64,000 bases of DNA from Bacteroidales bacterium. GTDB lineage: Bacteria; Planctomycetota; Planctomycetia; Gemmatales; Gemmataceae. The DNA lies in contig JAIXLE010000059.1 of assembly GCA_026931725.1 (NCBI GenBank), positions 1 through 64,000 on the forward strand, given 5' to 3'. The notes beneath the pieces are model-generated. The model did no database searches. It saw only the letters and a program-made list of their open reading frames with translations, and was not told the origin of the DNA. The position numbers and the translations under genes were made by a program. How positions within the stretch are numbered: the stretch's first letter is position 1; each line of letters opens with the position of its first letter. This document shows, piece after piece, positions 17,534-27,497 of the stretch.

Positions 17534-17771
17534 CGCGAAGCCGAACGAGTCGCTGCTGCCGACCCCGCCTCGCACCGGGCAATGTGCCGATCTTCTTCGA
17601 CCATGAGGGCGTTCGCCAAGTCCGCGGCGACTTGTCCGGGCGTGGGGCCGAGGCATCCTGACAAATCGCCGAACCAAACACGACAGCCGACCGCCTCTCA
17701 TCAGGGGGTTCTGGATCTCCGTAACCCACCGGGGTGGTTACTGAGCTTGCGTGTTCAGCCTCAAATTCCGC

Positions 17772-19115
17772 TCAGGGGGCGGCGGCCAGGGAGTAGCACG
17801 CCAGTTCCGCGTCGTTGCGGACGAAGATACAGCGATCGGCAAAGGCCGGGTGCGACCAGACGACCCGCCGGCCAAACGCTTCCCCCGTGGGGCGGATGAG
17901 CGGCACGCGGTCGATCTCGGTGTACTTTTCTGGGGTCATTTGCGCGATGAGAAGTTCCCCGGTTTCCGCGAACAGGTAGTAGTGATCCGCGTTCTTCACG
18001 ATGAATGCGGTTCCCGAACCGACCCCGCGATAGTCTTCATCTTTTTCTTCACGGGTGAGCGGTTGGAACGTATTCCAAAGCCGCTGGCCCGTGGCGAGCT
18101 TCACCGCACGCAGAATCCCCGACTGGCAAAAACCATACATCACGCCATCCGCGACGATGGGTGTGACGTTCACCGGGCACAAGCCGGTTTCGGCATCACC
18201 TTTCCATTCCACCTCGGCCAACGGTCGGCCGGGATCGAGCTTGATACAAACCGAAGCTCCACCGATACCGCCAGCAAAGAGGCGATTGTCATGGAATCGT
18301 GGAGACATGATCGACATACCATATTTCGGTATCAGCGGAATCGACCAGTATTCTTTCCCCGTGGCGGGGTCCAGGCCATGAATGGCCCGTGACTCCCAAA
18401 GAATGAGTTGCTCTTTCCCGCCGACGGATACGATGCTCGGGGAACAGTAGCCGGGGCCATCGGATACGGATGTTTCCAGCGCCCGCCAGAGTTCCTCGCC
18501 CGTCTTGCGGTTGAAGGCGACCAGGAGCGATTTCTGGGCACCCCCTACGAGGCAGATGAGCTGATCTTTGTGAATCAGCGGGTGCCCGGCAAAGCCCCAA
18601 GTGGGAGTCCGCGCCTGATGAGACTGCTTCAAGTCTTTGGACCAGTGGAGTTTCCCCGTGGCGCAATCGTAGCAGTGGAGGTTCCCCATTGCGCCGAGAG
18701 TGTAGACGCGGCCATCCTCCACGGTGGGCGTACAACGGGGGCCGCAAGGGTAGCTGATCCGGTACGGGCAATCGTAGCGGTGTTGCCAGAGTTTCTCACC
18801 CGTTTTCCCATCGAAGCAGTGGACGCACTCAAACCCTTGCAGGGCGTTTTGCAGAGCGGGGTTGTTCGTGGCATCCCCCGCGATCCGTTCATAATCATGC
18901 ACGAAGACACGACCCGCCGCGACCGCGGGGCCGGAGTAGCCGCCATGAATCGGCACGCTCCAGAGCTTCGGCGGCCCGCCGGGGGGAAACATCTTTACGA
19001 TGCCGGTTTCGGTCCAGGTTCCATCGCGATTTGGCCCCATCCATTGTGGCCAGTCCGCGGCGGGTGTCGAAGAGTGGATCACGAGGAGAAGGAGTGGAAC
19101 CCAGGCCAAACGCAT
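17772..19115 (-). CDS. Secreted PQQ-like beta-propeller protein
   Basis: The 447-residue protein has a signal peptide (MRLAWVPLLLLVIHSSTPAAD) and repeated propeller blades marked by tryptophan-ending motifs: GKTGEKLWQH, ATGKLHWSK, RKTGEELWRA, PATGKEYWSI and ATGQRLWN. This is the pyrrolo-quinoline-quinone-like repeat pattern, but in this group such proteins are often structural, without proven cofactor or dehydrogenase activity. The opening ADWPQWMGPNRDG is typical of planctomycete members. It probably works in the periplasm or at the cell surface. No operon partner is evident, since the flanking genes are more than 90 bases away. Confidence 0.9.
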   Translation of the reverse strand: MRLAWVPLLLLVIHSSTPAADWPQWMGPNRDGTWTETGIVKMFPPGGPPKLWSVPIHGGYSGPAVAAGRVFVHDYERIAGDATNNPALQNALQGFECVHCFDGKTGEKLWQHRYDCPYRISYPCGPRCTPTVEDGRVYTLGAMGNLHCYDCATGKLHWSKDLKQSHQARTPTWGFAGHPLIHKDQLICLVGGAQKSLLVAFNRKTGEELWRALETSVSDGPGYCSPSIVSVGGKEQLILWESRAIHGLDPATGKEYWSIPLIPKYGMSIMSPRFHDNRLFAGGIGGASVCIKLDPGRPLAEVEWKGDAETGLCPVNVTPIVADGVMYGFCQSGILRAVKLATGQRLWNTFQPLTREEKDEDYRGVGSGTAFIVKNADHYYLFAETGELLIAQMTPEKYTEIDRVPLIRPTGEAFGRRVVWSHPAFADRCIFVRNDAELACYSLAAAP

Positions 19116-19208
19116 ATCACGAATCCTTTATGGGAAACGAAGAGATTACCGGGGATACCCGTCTCAGGCGGTCAGGCTTACGCTCAAACGGCGAGACGGA
19201 TGCCTAAG

Positions 19209-20006
19209 CTATTGCCGATCCCAGAGGGTGTCATCCGTTCCGATGTCAAAAATGTTCCATTCTTCCCGGATGGCCGTGTAAGCTGGCCCTTCACTAGTAG
19301 GTGGCGGGTTGCGGACACGGTCACCGCGGGATTCCACATGACCATCTAGGAACAGCACGTTCGCCATCCGAGAAAAGCGAAATTGCACGGAAGGGTACTG
19401 ATGGGATGGCGGCTCCGCGATGCCGAGTTCCCGCAGAGCCGGAGATTCTCCGCGTGGCCCCGGACCCGCATAGGTGCCTGCCGCCGTCACGAAGGCAATG
19501 GTTTCGCTGGTGCTAGCCACTTGAACCAGATGGATTTTCTCCCAGACAATCGGCCCCGGCGCGGGGGATTCCTGAAACGGGGCCAAGTAACGGTAGTTGT
19601 AAGCGTAGCCGCCCGAGTTACCGCCAAAAGTCAGCCAAACCGGGCCGGGCGAGCGGGCCGGGTTGCGGAACATGTTGCTATTGTTTTCGAGATAGGGCAT
19701 CAGATGGCCGCGTGCGGTGGTCATTTCACTCCACGGCGGCCCGGCAAGAGGGTCGCACTCCCCGAACCACCAACGATCTCGGCCATTCTCCCGCGTCTTG
19801 GCCGGAGGCAACACTCCCTCATTCACCGAGACATAATTATGAACAGCGATGCCGAGTTGCTTCATCGTGTTTTTGTCCCGCAACCGCGTCGCCACCGCGC
19901 GCACCTTCTGCACGGCGGGCAGCAGCATGCCCAGAAGCAACGCGATGATGGCCAGGACCACCAGCAACTCAATCAGTGTGAACCCCATCGCACGACGGGA
20001 AGGCAT
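19209..20006 (-). CDS. DUF1559-type pseudopilin-like protein
   Basis: The 265-residue protein has a type IV prepilin-like N-terminus, [20 protein letters not shown], with the conserved glutamate five residues after the likely peptidase cut. [23 protein letters not shown] follows, the start of the DUF1559 domain that is greatly expanded in planctomycetes. The C-terminus keeps the family motif [12 protein letters not shown]. It is presumably processed by a prepilin peptidase encoded elsewhere and placed in the envelope. The ATG at 20006 gives better spacing to GGGAGG than the GTG two codons earlier. Confidence 0.9.
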   Translation of the reverse strand: MPSRRAMGFTLIELLVVLAIIALLLGMLLPAVQKVRAVATRLRDKNTMKQLGIAVHNYVSVNEGVLPPAKTRENGRDRWWFGECDPLAGPPWSEMTTARGHLMPYLENNSNMFRNPARSPGPVWLTFGGNSGGYAYNYRYLAPFQESPAPGPIVWEKIHLVQVASTSETIAFVTAAGTYAGPGPRGESPALRELGIAEPPSHQYPSVQFRFSRMANVLFLDGHVESRGDRVRNPPPTSEGPAYTAIREEWNIFDIGTDDTLWDRQ

Positions 20007-20307
20007 GACCACACAACCTCCCGTGAAGCCACGAGAAGAAACCGAACGCGAATACTGGGAACCGATTTTATCACACCGTGACGCTGTGGCGAGAAGATAA
20101 CGGTGGGAACCCGGTCCCCCGGCCCCGAAAAAACCAAGGACACGCCCAGTTCCCCCACCTACGATACGAGTGTACGGCTCGGCACACCTCGTCGTGAGAT
20201 GTCATGAAGTCACACCAACGGACACAATCGCTGGGCCGCACTTCCGGGATACCGATAATCGTTTCCCGTCTTCAACCAGTGTGGCCTCGCCTTCACGGAC
20301 GCAAACC

Positions 20308-20841
20308 ATGACACCTGAGTCGATTGCCGCATTGCTGCAAGAGCAGTTTCCCGAAGCCATCCTCACCGCGGGGGCATTCGGGCCAGACTTCGCGGTGACG
20401 GTACGACCGGAGCAACTGGTTGCGGTTTGTGCGTTCCTGCGAGACGATCCGCGCTTGCGATTCGAGATGTTGAACGATGTCTCCGGGGTCGACTACCTCG
20501 AACCGGATGCGAAAAAAGCTCCGAAAGCAGGGTTCGATCCCCATGTGGAAGTCGTTTACCATCTGTCGAGTTTTTCGTTTCCTGGCCGCCGATTCACGCT
20601 GAAAGTGGTGCTGCCTCGCTGGGCGAATGATGTGCCGGGTGAATTGCCCGAATTGCCGAGCGTCTGTACCGTCTGGCGGACGGCCAACTGGCAGGAACGC
20701 GAAGTATACGATCTACTCGGGGTTCGCTTTACCGATCATCCCGATTTGCGACGGATCCTGCTTGCCGAAGATTGGGTCGGCCATCCCCTGCGGAAAGACT
20801 ACGAATATCCCCTCGAATACCACGGCATCCGCTGCCGGTAA
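20308..20841 (+). CDS. nuoC: NADH-quinone oxidoreductase subunit C
   Basis: The 177-residue subunit of the complex I peripheral arm connects the hydrogenase-like module to the rest. The signature block WQEREVYDLLGVRFTDHPDL followed by RRILLAEDWVGHPLRKDY is complete. It is unusual in standing alone: the neighbouring genes are a pseudopilin and the sec operon, and nuoA, B and I lie about 30 kb away on the other strand. The start at MTPESIAALLQEQF fits the family length of about 170-220. The N-terminal half is less conserved, as is normal. Confidence 0.93.
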   Translation: MTPESIAALLQEQFPEAILTAGAFGPDFAVTVRPEQLVAVCAFLRDDPRLRFEMLNDVSGVDYLEPDAKKAPKAGFDPHVEVVYHLSSFSFPGRRFTLKVVLPRWANDVPGELPELPSVCTVWRTANWQEREVYDLLGVRFTDHPDLRRILLAEDWVGHPLRKDYEYPLEYHGIRCR

Positions 20842-20847
20842 GCAAAA

Positions 20848-20870
20848 ACCCGGTGCGTGGGGCACCGGGT
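20848..20870 (-). terminator. Intrinsic terminator of the secDF operon
   Basis: ACCCGGTGC and GCACCGGGT form a perfect 9-bp stem with a 5-base loop. On the minus strand the stem is followed directly by TTTTT, so it should stop transcripts from secDF, whose stop codon is about 80 bases before. The plus-strand nuoC stop is 7 bases away on the other side. Confidence 0.8.
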
Positions 20871-20952
20871 GAGCGGGATGGCCTTCTTGTGAACACTCTG
20901 TTGCCAACCGACCGCGTGTTCTGGGAATGCGCGGTCAGTTCTTCACGCACAC

Positions 20953-23900
20953 TTACGCTTCAATCTCGGCAGCCGCGACTGGGGCAACGGTGCGGGTCGG
21001 GGTACGGGACCGCCCTTCACCCAGGATCAGCAGCAGCGGGCTGGCCACATAGATCGACGAGATCGTCCCGACGATTACCCCGATGACCATGATGAACGAG
21101 AAAAGGTGAATCCCTTCTCCACCGAAGATGTACAGCACGCCGACCACCAGGAACACGGTCAACGAGGTGAGCATCGTTCGGCTCAAGGTGCCGTTAATAC
21201 AGCCGTTAATCATATCCGTCGTAAGAGCCGGGTTCTTACCGCGGACTTCACGGAGTCGGTCGAAGACCACAATGGTGTCGTTGACGGAGAAACCAATCAG
21301 CGTGAGCAATGCGGCCACGGCGGTCAGGTCGATCTTGAAGTCGTGCAACAAGAACAACTGGCCGATCGGGTTATCGTACAAGAAGTGCGACAACGCGATG
21401 ATACCCAGGGTGAAGCACAAGTCGTGGACCAGGCACAGCACGGCGGAGAGGCCGAAGGTCCAACTTCCGAAGCGGAACCAGAGGTAACCGAGGATCGCCA
21501 ACCAGCTACCCAGGATCGCATAAAGCGCGCTGTTGCGGGTTTCAGCGGCGAGAGCCGGGTCAAAGGTTTCCAATCGGTCGGGCAGAGGTCGCGTCGTGAA
21601 GGCTTCCACGGCGGCTTGGACGATCCGCTGGAACGCGGCGGCATCTTCCGTCGCCCGTTCGGCGGCGACTTTTTCTTCTTCAGTCTGCGGTTCCGCTTTG
21701 GTGGCTGCGCCGCCAGCTACGGCACCGGAAGCGGCTGAATTCTTGGCTCCGGTGGTCGTCAGCAGATGCCGGAATTCCGAGTTGCCAGCCACGCTCACTT
21801 TGAGTTGCGTGAAGCGGCCCGATTGGATTTCATCGCGGATCTGCTCCGCATCCCCCGAAGGAACGCCGGTCACTTCCACGGGTTGCTCTCCCCCGCCCAA
21901 CGGGAGCCGATTCGCCAACCGGAGTTCGCGTTCAACAAAACTGCGCAAGTAACCCGGTGCGGTTGGGCGATCGAAGGTGAGGGTCGCGGTGGGACCGGAG
22001 AATTCCACCTTGGTCATCCGCGTCGAATCCAGGAGCGGCTGGCCGTCCTTGTTCCGCAGCAGTCGGTCCAACATCACCTGGACGAGGTCCGGTTCTTTCT
22101 CGGTGGTTCGCACCAGGAACGATCGGGATCGCCCCCCGGTCAGATCATCGTCGACGTTTTGCAGGAAGACCTGTTCCACGGAATGATCCGGCAAGCCGCT
22201 GGCGCGGGCCGTCACATCGGCAATCTGTTCTTCTTTGCTTGTCCCTTCCGGGGCGTTGGCAAACGTGATGATCTTATCTTCACTCTTCCCGTCGGAGTTC
22301 TCATAAACGACTTTGTAGATGTATTCCGCGGCGGTCGCCTTGTTCGGGGCGGTATCGTCAGCGGTCGGAGTGGAAGTATCGGCCACGGGTTCCGTGAGCC
22401 AGATGACTTCTTTGACCTTCAACATCGCATGTTGATTGGACTCATCCAGCAGATCCAACAGGCCGGGGAATTCCGCATCACCGTTCAGCGGACGCGGTTC
22501 CACCAGTCGCCCACCATAAGCGGTGCCTTTGGTGAAGTCGACGTTCAGAATGTGATTGCCACGCGAACTGAAGATCAAGAGGCCCGTCACGCTGACAAAG
22601 ACCGTGAAAGCGAACATGGGCTTGCGAACAGCCATGAAGTTGATGTTCGGCTTGGCGAACAGCCGGTGCATCCGCAGGTGACTGATCCAACGCTTGTGCG
22701 TGGCGTAGTCGAACATGAGACGAGTCATGTACAAGGCCGTGAACAGCGAGATCACGAGGCCCAGCGTTAGGGCGACGGCGAACCCTTTCAGGTTGTCGTT
22801 CCCGAAGGCGTACAGAATGACGGCTGTGAAAATACTGGTCAGGTGGGTGTCGATAATCGTCGGGAAAGCCCGATCGTAGCCGAGGCGGATGGCACCCACG
22901 AGGTTCGCGCCGCGGTCCCGTTCTTCGCGGATACGTTCGTAAATCAGCACGTTCGCATCGACGGCCATCCCAAGCATCAGTACGAGGCCCGCTAACCCTG
23001 GCAGGGTGAACGCGGCGCTCATGGCCGTCATAAAGCCGATCGTCAGAAGCAAGTTGGCGAACAGGGCCACACAAGCGACGATCCCCGAGAATTCGTAGTA
23101 GAACAGCATGAACACCAGCACCGCGGCGAAAGCGAGGCCGACGGAGATTAACCCCTTTTGAATCGTGCTGGCTCCGAGAGTCGGGCCGACGCTGTTTTCG
23201 CTCACGGGTTCCGGCTTCAGCACCGCGTTGAGTGCCCCGGATCGCAGGATGTAAACGAGTCGGTTCACACCGGGCATATCGAACGATTTGCCGCTGATCT
23301 GGCCGCTTTCCCGGATGACGGCATTGAGCGTGGGGGCCGAGACGATTTTATCGTCCATGATGATGGCCAGATTTCGCAACATGCCGCCGCCGTCTCCGGG
23401 GCGGTTCCGCTCGGTGATTTTCCCGAAGCGGTTGGCACCCGTGCTGTTAAAGCGAAAATGGACAGCGGGGTCTTGTTTGTCGTCGGTCCCGGCGGTGGCG
23501 GTCAGACCGACATCACGGCCGACCTGAAGAGAATCCGAGGGGGAAACCCGAGTCAGGACGAAGTATTCGACTTTTTTGTCGATGGGGGGTTCGGCCTTGA
23601 GGTCTTTCTCATCCCGTGACGGGGCTTCCTTGACGAAATCCCGACTGTAGAGCAGCATGTTGCCCGTGTAAACGGCCTTGCCCCGTTGGCTGGCGAGTTG
23701 TTGCCATAACCCGGAACCGGCACCATCTTTGGGGTTGCTCAAACCCAAAGTGGCCCGTTCTTCCCGGCCCAATTCGACCCAGCGATAGTTGGTATCCGGT
23801 TCGACCGTGCCGTTGACCGTGGTTTCGTAGGTTTTATCGGGAACCGGCGGTGGAAAACCCGTTTTGGCGACAGATTCGAGTTGTTCCTTGACCTGGGAAT

Positions 23901-24411
23901 CCGTGTCGGCGGAGTTGATGAGGTTCGTTGCATCATCAATCGCGGCGGCATCGTCGTTCATGTTGGCGAGGATGCGGAATTCGAGTTGCCCGGTCTGGGA
24001 GACGAGGCTTTTCACTTCCTGCACGAAATCTTCCGTTGCCGCCTCACCCGTGCGGGCTTTCGTGAACGGGAGAATGATTTCCACTCGTGTGGTGCCAACG
24101 GGCCGCACGACGACGTTCCGCAAGTCCGCGGGGTCGATCCGCCGTTTCAGGTTCTCGGCGAGGCGTTGAATGTCTTCGCGGGAGAATGCGTTCGGGTTGG
24201 AGGCACCCGCGCTTTGGGGTTGGGCTTGCATCCGGGTCCGGGCAAGGTCGACCTCGTAAACGAGGATGGTTCCGCCCGCGAGGTCGATCCCCCGGCGGAA
24301 GCCCGAGCCTTCTTCTTTCGCTTCCTGGCGTGCGGCCAGACCGACGAAGACGCCCGCGATGATTACCGGGACGAGACAGATAATCAATCGGGTCAAGAAG
24401 TTACGCTGCAT
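20953..24411 (-). CDS. secDF: Protein translocase SecD-SecF fusion
   Basis: The 1152-residue membrane protein joins SecD and SecF, which use the proton gradient to help pull proteins through SecYEG. The N-terminus is RNFLTRLIICLVPVIIAG with a first membrane helix. A large periplasmic part follows, then the SecD core with the helix motif VLIYERIREE. After a second periplasmic part come the SecF helices and the motif GFSVNDTIVVFDRLREV. Twelve membrane segments are expected. The ATG at 24411 is at the usual start; the frame extends to 24462 without conserved sequence. It follows yajC in the common tgt-yajC-secDF order. The long acidic region around residues 720-780 is richer in Thr and Ala than in enterobacterial homologues. 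Confidence 0.95.
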   Translation of the reverse strand: MQRNFLTRLIICLVPVIIAGVFVGLAARQEAKEEGSGFRRGIDLAGGTILVYEVDLARTRMQAQPQSAGASNPNAFSREDIQRLAENLKRRIDPADLRNVVVRPVGTTRVEIILPFTKARTGEAATEDFVQEVKSLVSQTGQLEFRILANMNDDAAAIDDATNLINSADTDSQVKEQLESVAKTGFPPPVPDKTYETTVNGTVEPDTNYRWVELGREERATLGLSNPKDGAGSGLWQQLASQRGKAVYTGNMLLYSRDFVKEAPSRDEKDLKAEPPIDKKVEYFVLTRVSPSDSLQVGRDVGLTATAGTDDKQDPAVHFRFNSTGANRFGKITERNRPGDGGGMLRNLAIIMDDKIVSAPTLNAVIRESGQISGKSFDMPGVNRLVYILRSGALNAVLKPEPVSENSVGPTLGASTIQKGLISVGLAFAAVLVFMLFYYEFSGIVACVALFANLLLTIGFMTAMSAAFTLPGLAGLVLMLGMAVDANVLIYERIREERDRGANLVGAIRLGYDRAFPTIIDTHLTSIFTAVILYAFGNDNLKGFAVALTLGLVISLFTALYMTRLMFDYATHKRWISHLRMHRLFAKPNINFMAVRKPMFAFTVFVSVTGLLIFSSRGNHILNVDFTKGTAYGGRLVEPRPLNGDAEFPGLLDLLDESNQHAMLKVKEVIWLTEPVADTSTPTADDTAPNKATAAEYIYKVVYENSDGKSEDKIITFANAPEGTSKEEQIADVTARASGLPDHSVEQVFLQNVDDDLTGGRSRSFLVRTTEKEPDLVQVMLDRLLRNKDGQPLLDSTRMTKVEFSGPTATLTFDRPTAPGYLRSFVERELRLANRLPLGGGEQPVEVTGVPSGDAEQIRDEIQSGRFTQLKVSVAGNSEFRHLLTTTGAKNSAASGAVAGGAATKAEPQTEEEKVAAERATEDAAAFQRIVQAAVEAFTTRPLPDRLETFDPALAAETRNSALYAILGSWLAILGYLWFRFGSWTFGLSAVLCLVHDLCFTLGIIALSHFLYDNPIGQLFLLHDFKIDLTAVAALLTLIGFSVNDTIVVFDRLREVRGKNPALTTDMINGCINGTLSRTMLTSLTVFLVVGVLYIFGGEGIHLFSFIMVIGVIVGTISSIYVASPLLLILGEGRSRTPTRTVAPVAAAEIEA

Positions 24412-24476
24412 AATTCGCCTTCGTGCAATGACGAAACCCGGCCGCGAGACGCTGCCGGGCATCGGAGTCCTTTGCG

Positions 24477-24827
24477 TTACTTGGTTTCACCATCTTCGGT
24501 GCCGAGTACCCGTGCCACGGTACTCCGCAAAACGCGGAGTTTGGTATCTTCTGAGCGGATGGTGATTTCGTCTTCGCCGTCTTTCATTTTGACGATGGTG
24601 CCGACGATGCCCGCGTTTGTCACCACTTTCACGCCGGGCTTCAGTGATGCCATCAATTGTTCCTGTTCCTTCCGCTGACGGCGGCCGGGCAGGATAAACA
24701 GCATCACGAACGCCAAGCCGAAGAGCGCCCAAATGAACATCGGCCCCCCAAAGCCGAACGGATTGGGAGCCTCTTGCGGGATGGGATTACCCGCTTCATT
24801 CGCCGCGACTTCGGCCCACAACAGCAT
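24477..24827 (-). CDS. yajC: Preprotein translocase accessory protein YajC
   Basis: The 116-residue protein has one membrane helix (MFIWALFGLAFVMLFILPGRR) followed by the YajC domain: RKEQEQLMASLKPGVKVVTN and GIVGTIVKMKDGEDEITI. YajC associates with SecDF in the inner membrane. The extra N-terminal about 28 residues (LLWAEVAANEAGNPIPQEAP) are periplasmic and slightly longer than in E. coli. The gene lies between tgt and secDF, 65 bases before the SecDF start, in the widespread operon order. Confidence 0.95.
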   Translation of the reverse strand: MLLWAEVAANEAGNPIPQEAPNPFGFGGPMFIWALFGLAFVMLFILPGRRQRKEQEQLMASLKPGVKVVTNAGIVGTIVKMKDGEDEITIRSEDTKLRVLRSTVARVLGTEDGETK

Positions 24828-24875
24828 GATGCACTCCCCATCAACTCGATCATCCGCAAAATCGGAATCGCTATC

Positions 24876-25997
24876 CTAGTTCCTTCCCTCGTACCGGGCA
24901 AGGCGGGCCGCATGGAACCTGGCAAACCCACCCGTGCGGATAGCGGCACGAGCCTCGACCATCAGTCGCAAATAGTGCGCGAGATTGTGCAAGCTCAACA
25001 GCGTCGGTCCGAGCATCTCATCCGCCGCGAACAGGTGATGCAGGTACGCCCGGCTAAAATGCGTGCAACAATAACAGGGGCAATCGGACTCGATCGGGGC
25101 CGGATCTCGTCGATGGCAGGCATTTCGCAGTCGAATTGTCCCATCGGCAGTGAACGCCAACGCATTGCGGCCACTGCGGGTCGGCATCACGCAGTCGAAC
25201 AGGTCGATGCCCGCGGCGATGCCCGCCAACAAGTCGACGGGGCGGCCAACTCCCATCAGGTAACGCGGTTTCTGTTCTGGCAATAGGGCCGCACATTCCG
25301 GCAAAGCCGCGTGCATCGCTTCGGGAGATTCCCCCACGCTGAACCCCCCGAGGGCGTACCCTGGAAAATTCATGGCCACGAGTGGTTCTGCACATTCCAC
25401 ACGCAAATCGAGATTCGTACCTCCTTGTACGATAGCGAAGAGTGCCTGATCCCGACGGGTGTGATACTGTTGGCAGCGTTCCGCCCAGCGAATCGAGCGT
25501 TGGACGGCGTTGCGAATGATGCCCACTTCCGCGTTGCCAGGCGGGCACTCATCCAGCACCATCGCAATGTCGGAGCCGAGGTTCTGTTGAATGGCGACGG
25601 CGCGTTCCGGGGTCAGTTCGAGCGGGGAACCGTCGATGTGGGATTTGAAGCGAACGCCCTGATCGGAAATTTGACGGGCATCGGCCAGGCTAAAAACCTG
25701 GAAGCCGCCACTATCGGTGAGGATCGGGCCATCCCAGCCCATAAACCGATGGAGGCCACCGAGTTCGGCAATGAGTTCGTCACCCGGTCGCAAGGCGAGG
25801 TGATAAGTGTTACCCAGGAGAATTTGCGTACCGATCCCGCGGACCTGTTCGGGGGTGAGCCCTTTCACCGTGGCCGCCGTACCGACCGGCATGAACATCG
25901 GCGTTTCGACGGTTCCATGCGGTAATGTCAGTATCCCCGCCCGTGCCGCGGCCTCACGTTGGGCGATGGTAAACGAGAGTGCGGAAGCCGTCATCAT
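24876..25997 (-). CDS. tgt: Queuine tRNA-ribosyltransferase
   Basis: The 373-residue enzyme exchanges guanine at position 34 of GUN tRNAs for a queuosine precursor. The TIM-barrel signatures are present: PMFMPVGTAATVKGL, LGNTYHLALRPGDELI, LTDSGGFQVFSL, DIAMVLDECPPG with the active aspartate, GGFSVGES, and DCVMPTRSGRN. The zinc site (CPCYCCTHFSRAYLHHL) has the three cysteines and a histidine. Two adjacent ATGs (25997 and 25994) are possible; the longer was used. It leads the tgt-yajC-secDF set. No other queuosine gene is nearby. Confidence 0.95.
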   Translation of the reverse strand: MMTASALSFTIAQREAAARAGILTLPHGTVETPMFMPVGTAATVKGLTPEQVRGIGTQILLGNTYHLALRPGDELIAELGGLHRFMGWDGPILTDSGGFQVFSLADARQISDQGVRFKSHIDGSPLELTPERAVAIQQNLGSDIAMVLDECPPGNAEVGIIRNAVQRSIRWAERCQQYHTRRDQALFAIVQGGTNLDLRVECAEPLVAMNFPGYALGGFSVGESPEAMHAALPECAALLPEQKPRYLMGVGRPVDLLAGIAAGIDLFDCVMPTRSGRNALAFTADGTIRLRNACHRRDPAPIESDCPCYCCTHFSRAYLHHLFAADEMLGPTLLSLHNLAHYLRLMVEARAAIRTGGFARFHAARLARYEGRN

Positions 25998-26096
25998 TCG
26001 GAAACATCGGGCCAATAGCGGAAACAAACAGAGGCCCGCTGTGTCGCCTCACCCAGGAAAGAGAACTGGGTGCGGTTCATCGTATCAGAGATGGCC

Positions 26097-26369
26097 TCAG
26101 AGTTCGGGATTATCCCAAGGATTTTTCGGTGCGTGCATCGTGGCGATCGCTTGCCGGGTATCGCGGACAAAGTTCCAGGCCGCAACCCCCATAAAGACAC
26201 CCACCACGGCGAACCCACAATAAGCCAATTTTTGGTGCATCTGCTCGCGGGCGGCGACCGCCGCCGGGTCTTCTGGGACCACGCAAGTGCGTCAACCCGC
26301 CGAGGCCGCACCGGGTAGGAACAGCATCCCAGACGCGGCCAGAATACCAGTCAGGAGAATCTGTCGCAT
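26097..26369 (-). pseudogene. Small exported or membrane protein split by an in-frame UGA
   Basis: From ATG 26369 the frame reads MRQILLTGILAASGMLF and PGAASAG, a standard signal peptide, and meets TGA at 26292-26294 (codon 26). In the same frame, with no shift, translation would resume as RTCVVPEDPAAVAAREQMHQ, then a membrane helix (YCGFAVVGVFMGVAAW), then FVRDTRQAIATMHAPK and NPWDNPEL to a stop at 26097. The two halves fit as one 90-codon gene. The second half alone could start at GTG 26282 but has no ribosome-binding site. A nonsense mutation or a base error is likely; UGA read-through is possible but unsupported. Confidence 0.55.
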
Positions 26370-26516
26370 GGTGTGGCCTCACAAAAGGTTATCCGTTTTG
26401 CGGCGATGGAATCGCGGGCGTGGTGCGATTACGCCACGCACCGCATCCACCCGATTCTACAGATTCGTCACCACGGAACACATATTACACCGAAATCGGC
26501 ATGGGCGTGAAGAAAA

Positions 26517-27497
26517 TCAATTCTCGGTAATGACTTCCCCCGTGGCGCGGGTGCCATACGCACGCCAAACGGGCATCGTGGTGTTGTCGGAAAAGAACCG
26601 CACGGAGCCATCCATGAGCAGGGTATTGACCCCGCCGGAATGGTAGCTGCGAGATGTAATCGCTGCATAAGTGGGTGGGCTACCTTTTTCCTCTCGCATG
26701 GAGACAAAATCGGTATCATAATTCTTTCCGCTATCCGTGTATATTACCTTGGTATTGGGTGGAAGGGCGGTCGTAAATCCGGTTTGTTGAACGTGGGCAT
26801 CCACCCATTCTGTATGGCCAGATTCCGTCTTGAAGGTGCCGCCATATCCCAGAACAACCGATGCCCCCGTTGGAGCGGCCGCGCCCAGGGATCCCGGATT
26901 GCCAGAATCACGGAGGTAGGGGTTCCATGCTTTCACTTCCGAGAAACCAATGGTATTGCTCATGCCATCCGTGAAACTGGATACATGTTGTGGGACCGCA
27001 TGGACAAACGCACCGTCACCGCTGCCGGAGAGCGTGGCATGATTGTAAACGAACCAAGTGCCATAATTAGCCCCATAATTGATCGGGTACAACAGAATGC
27101 CATCATCCGGGTGCGCTTTATCGTTGATTTCACTCGGGCAAAGATAAATCGGAATCCGTTGCTGCGTGACTAGCGGCTGCAGTTTATACATGCCGGAAAA
27201 ATTCACCATGCGGAACAAGCCATCCTGTTCGATGTATGGCAGCAAATAGGACTGAATGGACCAGGCTTCCGAGATACCAGACTGGTAGTGTACGACCGGG
27301 TAGGCTTGCATCGCATTCTCGTAGCCATGCAAGGCCAAGCCGATCTGTTTCAAATTGTTTGTGCATTTGGCTCGGGCTGCCGCCGCGCGGACTTTTTGGA
27401 CGGCGGGCAGCAGCAATCCGATGAGAATCGCAATAATCGCAATCACGACCAGCAGTTCTACCAACGTGAACGCTCGATGAAAGCGAGGCCGAATCAT
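26517..27497 (-). CDS. DUF1559-type pseudopilin-like protein
   Basis: The 326-residue protein has the prepilin N-terminus [20 protein letters not shown] followed by [20 protein letters not shown], the DUF1559 opening. The C-terminus holds the family's [17 protein letters not shown] motif, read here as [20 protein letters not shown]. It is a longer, more typical member than the one at 19209. The ATG at 27497 lies where the family begins; the frame upstream to 27566 is not conserved. It is presumably cleaved by prepilin peptidase and envelope-associated. Confidence 0.92.
   Translation of the reverse strand: MIRPRFHRAFTLVELLVVIAIIAILIGLLLPAVQKVRAAAARAKCTNNLKQIGLALHGYENAMQAYPVVHYQSGISEAWSIQSYLLPYIEQDGLFRMVNFSGMYKLQPLVTQQRIPIYLCPSEINDKAHPDDGILLYPINYGANYGTWFVYNHATLSGSGDGAFVHAVPQHVSSFTDGMSNTIGFSEVKAWNPYLRDSGNPGSLGAAAPTGASVVLGYGGTFKTESGHTEWVDAHVQQTGFTTALPPNTKVIYTDSGKNYDTDFVSMREEKGSPPTYAAITSRSYHSGGVNTLLMDGSVRFFSDNTTMPVWRAYGTRATGEVITEN

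Noticed and set aside
17527-17690. A minus-strand open stretch reading EAVGCRVWFGDLSGCLG and PGQVAADLANALMVEEDRH, about 54 residues after a stop
   Set aside because: It looks somewhat protein-like but has no start codon and no recognised family, and it overlaps the end of the toxin remnant. It may be the remains of a lost gene, but there is not enough to call it.
22478-23074. A long minus-strand frame within secDF
   Set aside because: It is an out-of-frame shadow of secDF; the SecDF frame has the conserved motifs.
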